From an uncultured Desulfovibrio sp. (GTDB lineage: Bacteria; Desulfobacterota; Desulfovibrionia; Desulfovibrionales; Desulfovibrionaceae): a stretch of DNA of 43,187 nt. Under the pieces are notes generated by a model that was not told the DNA's origin, searched no databases, and saw only the letters and a program-made list of their open reading frames with translations. Positions 16,264 to 23,400 of the stretch are shown here, in pieces (the first letter of the stretch is position 1; the number at the start of each line of letters is the position of its first letter). The stretch lies in NCBI RefSeq assembly GCF_949282365.1, contig NZ_CASDOY010000010.1, positions 1 to 43,187 of the forward strand, read 5' to 3'. Position numbers and translations under genes: made by a program.

Positions 16264-17340
16264 ATGCTCACCCTGATCCTTGCTGTCGGCGTCGCGGTCG
16301 TCATCTCCTTCACCTGTTCCCTGACCGAGGCGGCCCTCTACGCCGTGCCCTGGTCGGCCATCGAAAAGATCCGCCATGAGGGCAGGCCCGTGGGCGAGGT
16401 GCTCTTCCGCCTGCGCAGCAATGTGGAAAAGCCCATCGCCGCCATCCTGACCCTGAACACCGTGGCCAACACCGCCGGTTCCGCCGTGGCGGGCGCGGCC
16501 TTCATGGCGGCTTTCGGCGCGGAATACATGGCCCTGTTCGCCGCGGGCTTCACGGTGCTCATCCTGGCCTTCGGCGAGATCGTGCCCAAGACCCTGGGGG
16601 TGGCCTACGCCACGCCCATCGCCTCGGTGCTGGCCCGTCCGCTGGAGATCGCGGTCAAGCTCCTGACCCCGGTCATCTGGCTGACCGGCCTGCTGACCCG
16701 GGTGCTGACGCCGCCCTCCAACGGCCCGGACATCTCCGAGGACGACATCCGCGCCGTGACCAGCCTTTCGCGCCAGGCCGGGCAGATCAAGGCCTATGAG
16801 GAGGCCTACATCCGCAACATCCTGGCCCTGGACCAGAAGCGCGTCTACGACATCATGACCCCGCGCACCGTGGTCTTTTCCCTGCCCGAGGACATGACCG
16901 CCGCCGAGGCCTACAAGAACCCGCGCCTGTGGCATGTGAGCCGCATCCCGGTCTACGGCGAGGACAACGAGGACCTGGTGGGCCTGGTGGACCGCCGCAC
17001 CATCCTGCACTGCCTGCTGGAAGAGAAGGGCGAGACGCCGCTTTCCGAGATCATGAAGCCCCTGCACTTCGTGCTGGAGAGCCAGACCCTGGACAAGCTG
17101 CTGCGCGAGCTGCTGCATTCGCGCTCGCACCTGTTCGCGGTGCTGGACGAATACGGCGGCCTGGCCGGTGTGGTGACGCTGGAGGACGTCTTCGAGGAGA
17201 TGCTCGGCAGCGAGATCATGGACGAGAGCGACAGTGTGGCCGATCTGCGCCAGATGGCCCGGCAGCGGCGGCAGGCCCTGCGGGCCGCCGGCCTCATGGA
17301 ACAGCAGAAGAAGGAAGGACAGGCGCAGTCCCGGCCGTGA
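16264..17340 (+). CDS. CNNM/CorC-type membrane protein (DUF21 plus CBS pair)
   Basis: A 358-residue inner-membrane protein. Residues 1-165 form the DUF21/CNNM transmembrane domain with hydrophobic segments (MLTLILAVGVAVVISFTCS; LILAFGEIVPKTLGVAYATP with the conserved GEIVPK motif). Residues ~195-315 form a tandem CBS pair: VYDIMTPRTVVFSLPEDM, RIPVYGEDNEDLVGLV, and SHLFAVLDEYGGLAGVVTLEDVFEEMLG. This family includes magnesium/cobalt efflux-related CNNM and hemolysin-C-like proteins; CBS domains bind adenine nucleotides and gate the membrane part. The C-terminal CorC/HlyC accessory domain is absent; the last ~40 residues are charged and Gln-rich. ATG 16264 follows GAGG by 5 bases. Confidence 0.88.
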   Translation: MLTLILAVGVAVVISFTCSLTEAALYAVPWSAIEKIRHEGRPVGEVLFRLRSNVEKPIAAILTLNTVANTAGSAVAGAAFMAAFGAEYMALFAAGFTVLILAFGEIVPKTLGVAYATPIASVLARPLEIAVKLLTPVIWLTGLLTRVLTPPSNGPDISEDDIRAVTSLSRQAGQIKAYEEAYIRNILALDQKRVYDIMTPRTVVFSLPEDMTAAEAYKNPRLWHVSRIPVYGEDNEDLVGLVDRRTILHCLLEEKGETPLSEIMKPLHFVLESQTLDKLLRELLHSRSHLFAVLDEYGGLAGVVTLEDVFEEMLGSEIMDESDSVADLRQMARQRRQALRAAGLMEQQKKEGQAQSRP

Positions 17341-17377
17341 CCGGGGCAGAGGCCCTGCCGCACAGCGATATGACGAC

Positions 17378-17402
17378 GAAGCCCCGGCCCTGCCGGGGCT
17401 TC
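17378..17402. terminator. hairpin after the CNNM gene
   Basis: A perfect 10-bp GC-rich stem (17378-17387 with 17393-17402) with a 5-base loop. It lacks a T run, so it is a weak or factor-assisted terminator at best. Confidence 0.45.
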
Positions 17403-17583
17403 GGGCGTTCTGGGGCAAGAGGGCGGCGTGAGGTGGGCCCTTGCCGGCGCGGGAGCGGCCCTCCCTCAAATCCTCCCCTCTCTCCGGCGCGTTTTGCCAG
17501 GATGGGAGAAAGGCGCTGGAAGGCGGTCTTGGGGGCATCGGCGGCACAGCGCGGGCGGATGGCGGTCCGCAACCGTGCCCGCC

Positions 17584-19008
17584 TTACAGATAGGGCGAGA
17601 ACAGCCAGCAGGCCGCGTCCCGCAGCTTGATGACCAGGGGGCGGTGGCGCAGGTCGGCAAGGGTCACTTCCCGGCTGCGGGCGGTGGTCAGGTCCATGTG
17701 CAGGGCCATGGCCGCATGGAAATCGGGGTCGAAGACTTCCATGTTCAGCTCGAAGTTCAGGCGCATGCTGCGGGCGTCCAGATTGGCGGAGCCGATCTGG
17801 CAGTAATAGCCGTCCACGGCCAGCAGCTTGGTGTGGGCGAAGGGCGGCGGCTGGAACCAGACGCGCACCCCGGCTTCCAGCAGCACGGGCAGCAGGCGGA
17901 AGCTGGCCCAGTGGACGAAGGGCAGGTTGTTCCTGCCCGGCAGGATCACGCGCACGCTGACCCCGCGCTGGGCCGCGCTGCGCAGGGCGGCGATGAGCTC
18001 GTGCGAGGGCAGGAAGTAGGGCGTCATGATGCGCACCGTATGCTGGGCGCTGCTGATGACGCCGCAGTAGAGGTCGTTGAGCGGGTCGGCCTCGGTGCCG
18101 GGGCCGTCCAGCACCATGCGGCAGAGGCTGTCCCCGGAAAAGATGTTGCTGCTGGGCGCCAGATCCTGCTGGTCGAATTCGCCGGTGGCGAAACCCCAGT
18201 CCAGCAGGAAGGCCCGGCGCATCTGGTCCACGATGGGGCCTTCGCAGCGGAAATGCAGGTCCTGCACGCAGCCGGGGTGGCGGCTCAGCACATGGTTGTC
18301 GGCGATGTTCATGCCGCCGGTGAAGCCGGTGCCGTCGCAGATCAGCAGTTTGCGGTGGTTGCGCAGGTTCAGGCTGAAGCTGGGCGGCAGCAGGCGCGGC
18401 GGCAGGAAGCGGGCCAGTTTGCCGCCGGCTTCGGGCAGGCGCTTCCAGGGCTTGCGCAGGGAGTAGACGGCGCCGCCGAAGCCGTCCACCAGCAGGCGCA
18501 CGTCCACGCCGCGCCGGGCGGCGAGGCACAGGGCCTCGGTGAAGCTCTCGCCCACGCTGCCGCCGCGGAAGATGTAGGTGGAGAGGAAGACCTGCCTGCG
18601 GGCCTGGGTGATGGCGTGCAGCATGGCCGGATAGGCCTCGTTGCCGTTGCGCAGGGGCAGGATGCCGTTGCCGCTGCACAGGGTCTGGCCCGTGAGGCGG
18701 CGGCCCAGGATCTCCAGGGGCCATTCCTGCGGCGGCGCGATGGCCGTGCGGTGGCAGACGGCCTCGGGATGGTGGGCGTAGTCGGGCTCGATGGCGGCCA
18801 TCCTGCGCATCAGGCGCGCGGCCAGGCTTTCCGCGCGGCTGATGCCGAACAGGCAGTAGAGCAGGATGCCCAGACCGGGCAAAAAAAGGACCGTCACGAT
18901 CCAGCCAAGCGCCGAGCGCGGATCGCGCTTGTGCAGCAGGGCATGGCAGACGGCCCCCCAGGACAGAAGGTGCGCTGCCACAAGGGCAAGGGTTCCCAGT
19001 GTCAGCAC
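17584..19008 (-). CDS. cls: cardiolipin synthase
   Basis: A 474-residue phospholipase-D superfamily enzyme. Two N-terminal membrane segments (LGTLALVAAHLLSWGAVCHAL; ALGWIVTVLFLPGLGILLYCLFG) precede two HKD motifs: NHRKLLICDGTGFTGGMN and HTKLLAVDGYYCQIGSANLD, each with catalytic His and Lys. It joins two phosphatidylglycerol molecules (or related donors) into cardiolipin at the inner membrane. The length is typical of ClsA-like enzymes. It begins 9 bases after the stop of a universal stress protein gene, so the two form an operon and cardiolipin synthesis may be coexpressed with a stress response. Confidence 0.93.
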   Translation of the reverse strand: MLTLGTLALVAAHLLSWGAVCHALLHKRDPRSALGWIVTVLFLPGLGILLYCLFGISRAESLAARLMRRMAAIEPDYAHHPEAVCHRTAIAPPQEWPLEILGRRLTGQTLCSGNGILPLRNGNEAYPAMLHAITQARRQVFLSTYIFRGGSVGESFTEALCLAARRGVDVRLLVDGFGGAVYSLRKPWKRLPEAGGKLARFLPPRLLPPSFSLNLRNHRKLLICDGTGFTGGMNIADNHVLSRHPGCVQDLHFRCEGPIVDQMRRAFLLDWGFATGEFDQQDLAPSSNIFSGDSLCRMVLDGPGTEADPLNDLYCGVISSAQHTVRIMTPYFLPSHELIAALRSAAQRGVSVRVILPGRNNLPFVHWASFRLLPVLLEAGVRVWFQPPPFAHTKLLAVDGYYCQIGSANLDARSMRLNFELNMEVFDPDFHAAMALHMDLTTARSREVTLADLRHRPLVIKLRDAACWLFSPYL

Positions 19009-19017
19009 GGCAGGATG

Positions 19018-19443
19018 TCAGCGACGGACGGCCAGCAGCGGTATATCGGTATTGCGCAGCACGCGTTCGGTGATGGAACCGATGAGCAGGTCGGTCAGGC
19101 CGTCGCGGCCGTCGGTGTACATGACGATCATGTCCACGCCTTCTTCATGGCCGACGGTGACGATGGTATCCGCGGGCGAGCCTTCGCGCACGACCACGCG
19201 GCAGGCCACGCCTTCCTTTTTCAGGTCTTCGACCAGCGGTGCCAGCAGGGTCTCGCCCTTGGCGGTATCGGCACGTTCCAGTTCGTCATGGGCGGCGCCG
19301 CCCACGAGCCTGGGCAGGGCTTCCGTCACATGCAGGAGGATGATTTCGCCGGAGCACAGGGTCTGGGCGTGGCGCAGGGCTTTGGCCGCGCGTTCACCGG
19401 CAGTCTTGCCGCTTACGGGCACGAGGACACGTTGGTAGATCAT
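19018..19443 (-). CDS. universal stress protein (UspA family)
   Basis: A 141-residue single Usp domain: the N-terminal strand YQRVLVPVSGKTAGERAAKAL, the central ADTIVTVGHEEGVDMIVMYTDGRDGLTDLLIGSITERVL segment with the glycine-rich nucleotide loop (GRDG...GS), and the final strand IPLLAVRR. Usp proteins bind ATP or related nucleotides and support stress survival. AAGGAG precedes the ATG. It is first in an operon with cls and is about 50% similar by eye to the adjacent upstream Usp gene, suggesting tandem duplication. Confidence 0.92.
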   Translation of the reverse strand: MIYQRVLVPVSGKTAGERAAKALRHAQTLCSGEIILLHVTEALPRLVGGAAHDELERADTAKGETLLAPLVEDLKKEGVACRVVVREGSPADTIVTVGHEEGVDMIVMYTDGRDGLTDLLIGSITERVLRNTDIPLLAVRR

Positions 19444-19546
19444 GTGGGCTCCTTATGGGATAGGCCCCGGAGGGCATTGCGACAAAAGATTTTCGCACGA
19501 CTGGACGATTTGTGCAAGGCCCCTGCCGACGGGACCGTGCGGCATG

Positions 19547-19574
19547 AAAAAAGCCTGTTCCGGGGAACAGGCTT
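19547..19574 (-). terminator. intrinsic terminator after the second Usp gene
   Basis: A perfect 10-bp stem (19551-19560 with 19565-19574) around CGGG; read on the minus strand it is followed by TTTTTT. It separates the two Usp genes into different transcription units. Confidence 0.85.
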
Positions 19575-19602
19575 ACGGAGACGGTGCCGGAGCGGCAGCG
19601 GC

Positions 19603-20025
19603 CTACTGGCGGACCACCAGGACAGGCAGCGGCGTGTTGCGCAGCACATGTTCGGTGATGGAACCGAACAGCTTGTCGGCCAGATCGTCGCGACCGTCGG
19701 AGAACATGACGATGGCTTCAGCGGCCGTTTCCTTGGCCACGTCGACGATGGTCTCCACAGGCAGACCGGCGCGGACCACGCGCTGGTAGGGGATGCCGGC
19801 ATTGTCCAGTTCCGCGGCCAGGGGAGCCAGGAGGGCTTCGGCCTTGACGCTGGGATCCTGCTGGTCGCTCGTGATGTTGGGCATGGGGGAACCCACGCTG
19901 GGCGCCACGGCATGCAGCAGGACGATCTCCTTGGGATCGAGCTTCCGGGCCTGGCTCAGGGCCTTGAGGGCGCGTTCACCGGCATGCTTGCCGCTCACGG
20001 GCAGAAGGACTCGTTCGTAACTCAT
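19603..20025 (-). CDS. universal stress protein (UspA family)
   Basis: A 140-residue single Usp domain starting MSYERVLLPVSGKHAGERALKAL, with VDVAKETAAEAIVMFSDGRDDLADKLFGSITEHVL and the terminal strand PLPVLVVRQ. The start at 20025 is supported by AAGGAG five bases upstream; longer frames lack one. The nucleotide-loop glycine of GRDG is replaced by Asp (GRDD), which may alter nucleotide binding. It is a paralogue of the gene at 19018-19443 but ends in its own terminator. Confidence 0.9.
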   Translation of the reverse strand: MSYERVLLPVSGKHAGERALKALSQARKLDPKEIVLLHAVAPSVGSPMPNITSDQQDPSVKAEALLAPLAAELDNAGIPYQRVVRAGLPVETIVDVAKETAAEAIVMFSDGRDDLADKLFGSITEHVLRNTPLPVLVVRQ

Positions 20026-20471
20026 GTGAACTCCTTGCATAAGATCAGAGATGGCTCTGGTGGGTTTTTGGATGCCCAGTCTGGCATGAGTCGCCGCTTT
20101 GTGCAAGAGGCGCTCCGCCGGGCGGCGCGGGACGGGGAGCAGGACCAGCCCGGCGGCCCGTCCTGTCCGGGGCTTCCCGGATCCCCGCCGGGCGCTCGGG
20201 AGGGGCCATCGTGTGGCGGAAGCACATGTGGCAGGTCAAGGGTGTCCGTCAGGCGCGCGGGGGGGCTGCCTCCCGGCCGGTCCCGCACGGCGGCAGAGCC
20301 GGAGCAGGCACACGCGGGGGCCTGCTCCCGCCGGGAGCGTGGAAGCGCTACGGCCCCGGCGGCAGGTCCCGTACGGCGTCCCTGCGCAGCGGCTCCCCGC
20401 CGGAGCAGGGGGAAGCCCCGGGCGCGGAGCGCTCATGCCCCGTCACGGGTGCCGTTCCCCGTCCCGGCCGC
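20026..20471. other. 446-bp intergenic interval
   Basis: GC-rich sequence between the giant sensor gene's 3' end and the Usp start. It must contain the Usp promoter, but no convincing -35/-10 pair is seen. No coding frame with recognisable motifs and no T-tailed hairpin for the sensor gene was found. Confidence 0.4.
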
Positions 20472-23400
20472 TCAGGAATCCAGGGAGATGCGGTGGCGCT
20501 CCACGGCGGCGGCCAGTTCCGGCAGCAGGTCGGTGACGGCCTGCAGGTCCTTGGCGCGACCGGCGCTCTCCACACAGCGGGCCATGCGGCCCAGCACCCG
20601 GAAGCCGTAGCCTTCGGCCTCGGCGGCCAGGCGTCCCGCCGCATCGGCCACCAGATGCAGACGGCGCTGCTCCAGGGCATAGGCGGCATCGCCCAGATAT
20701 TTGTCCAGACGCCACATGAGCGCGGGCAGGGGATCGTCGGGATCCTCCGGCGGCTGGGGCCGTTCCGGCTGCGGCGGCATGGGGGGCCGCGACACGGGCG
20801 CGGGACGGGGCGCACTGCCGCGTTCGATCCAGGGATTGGTCCCGGCCGGGATGTCGTCCTGCCCGTCCCCGGACGTCTCCTTCCTGGGGATGGGACGGGG
20901 CGTCCCCTGCCGTTCCTGCACGGGCACGGGCGCGGGGACGCCGTCGGCGTCGCCCCCGGTCCCGGGATGGAGCGGGCCGCCCGCGCGGAAACGGTTGAGG
21001 AAACGCATCAGGGTGTTGGCCGCGGCCCGTGTGCGGCTCATCTCCTCCTGGCCACTGCGCAGCAGGGCGTTGGTGTCCGGCGTCATGTCCGGCGGACTGG
21101 AAACGTCCCTGCTGTCGGGCACGGCCTGCGGCGCAGCCGACGAGGGCGCGCCGGGGAAGGCGGGCTGCCCTGTGGCGGTCTGCGCGCCGCTGTCGTCCTT
21201 GCGGGGCTGCGGCGTGATGAGGGCCGACCTGTTGGTGGGCACCAGGCTGGGCTTGCCCAGCTGGCGGGCGATCTCCTCCGCCGCGCCCGCCTGCCGCCGG
21301 GGCCGCACCGTGACCACGGTCTCCACGGGCGTCGGGGCGTCCTGCGTCTGTGCAGGAGCGGGACGGCTGACGGGCGTGCCGATGGGCATGGGCTCGCCCA
21401 CCCACTCACCGGCGTTGCGCAGGCTGGGGCTCACATAGCCGCCGGCCGGGGCGGCCGCGCCGCTGTCGCCGGGGAAGGAGGGGAAGGCCGGCGTCCGGGA
21501 GGGCGCGATGGGCACGGGCTCGCCCACCCATTCCTCGGCATGCTCGCCGCTGGTCTGCGGGGCCGCCTGATGCAGGGGGGCCCCCGGGAAGACAGGCCTG
21601 GAGGCAGCCGGGGCCGCCTGCGCCCGTGCGGGAGCGGGACGGCCGACGGGCGTGCCGATGGGCATGGGTTCGCCCACCCATTCACCGGCATTGCGCGGGC
21701 TGGGGCTCACATAGCCGCCGGCCGGATCGTCCAAGCCGCTGTCGGCGGGGAAGGAGGGGAAGACCGGGGCCCGGGAGCGGGAGGGCGTGAGCGGGGCCGC
21801 CGGGCCGTCCGTTCGTGCCGGGAGGCTGTCCGCCGCCTCCGCCGCAGGAGCCGTGTCCGTGACGTCCGCGTCCGGGGCCTCGTCCGGGCCGGGCGTGGTG
21901 CCGGCCGCCTCTGCCGGAGCGCATCCCGGGGCATCCTGCGCCACGGGGGCCGCGTCATGGGCAGCGGCATCTGCCGCTGCGGGCGTCATGGGAGCCGCCG
22001 CATCGCTTTCCTGCGTCAGCGGGCTTTCCGGGGCCTCCGCCGCAGCGACGGCAGGCGCGGGCGAGCCCGTCCCTTCACCGGCATGTCCGTCGTCGTCCTG
22101 CGGGCCAGCGTCGTCCTGCGCCGGAGCGGGCCTTGCCGCGCCGTCAGCAGCTTGCAGTACGCCGGCTGCAAGGGGAGCCCCGGCAGCGTCCGCCGGGCCG
22201 GGGACAGCCGTCGTGGCGTCGTCCGGGAGATTTTCCGCCACAGGGGCCGCAGCGGCCATGGCGTCCGGCGCGCGGTCTTGCGCGGCATCCGTCGCAGCGT
22301 CCGGGGCAGGGGCCGCCGGGCCGTCCGTTCGTGCCGGGAGGCTGTCCGCCGCCTCCGCCGCAGGAGCCGTGCCCGTGATGTCCGCGTCCGGGGCCTCGTC
22401 CGGGGCCTCGTCCGGGCCGGGCGCGGTGCCGGCCGCCTCTGCCGGAGCGCATCCCGGGGCATCCTGCGCCACGGGGGCCGCGTCATGGGCAGCGGCATCC
22501 GCCGCTGCGGGCGTCATGGGAGCCGCCGCAGCGCTTTCCTGCGTCAGCGGGCTTTCCGTGGCCTCCGCCGCAGGGACGACGGGCGCGGGCGAGCCCGCCC
22601 CTTCACCGGCATGTCCGTCGCCGTCCAGTGGGGCAGCGTCGGCCTGCGCCGGAGCAGGCCTTGCCGTGCTGTCGGCAGCTTGCAGTACGTCGACTGCAGG
22701 GGGAGCCCCGGCGGCGTCCGCCGGCCCGGGGACAGCCGTCGTGGCGTCGTCGTCCGGGAGATTCTCCGTCACAGGGGCCGCAGCGTCCGGCGCGCGGTCT
22801 TGCGCAACATCCGTCGCAGCGTCCGGGGCAGGAGCCGCCGGACCGTCCTGTCCGTCCGGGAGGCGCATGGCTTCCGTGAGTTCCAGGCCGTCCTCGCTCC
22901 CGGACGGAGCCGGAGCTTTTTCGCTGCGGACGGCGAACAGGTCCGGTACGGCTCCGTCGCCCGGCGCCGGGGCAAGGCCTGCGGCGGTCGCGGGGGCAGG
23001 GCCTCCGGGGGCGATGTCGTCCAGCAGGAGCTCGGGCATGCCCGTGCCGTCCGTGGCGGCAGGGCCGAACAGGTCCGGCAGGGGAGCTTCCCTGTCCGTC
23101 CGCTGTTGCGGCCGTGCTTCCGGCAGGGGCGCGCCGAGGTCCGCCACATCGTCGTGGCCCGCCAGGATCTCGCGCACGGTCGCGCGCAGGGCGTCGGCGT
23201 CAACGGGCAGGGTCAGGGCGTGGCTGAAACCGGCGTGGGCCAGGGCGTCCCATCGGCTTTGGTCGGGCGTCAGGGCCACGGCGCCGAAGGGGCCTGTCCT
23301 TGCGGCCAGGCGGCGGTAACGCAGCAGCAGGGGGGCGGCCGCGGCGGCGGCTTCGGGGCCCTGGACCAGCAGCACGGCCACAGGGGCGCGCCCGGCGGAA

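Noticed and set aside
13058..16379. Long plus-strand frames opposite the MFS and M20 genes
   Set aside because: Repetitive Gln/Gly/Arg-rich translations with no motif; the minus-strand proteins are clear family members.
17428..20610. 1060-codon plus-strand open frame
   Set aside because: It is a shadow of cls and the two Usp genes, which have complete family motifs and start sites on the minus strand.
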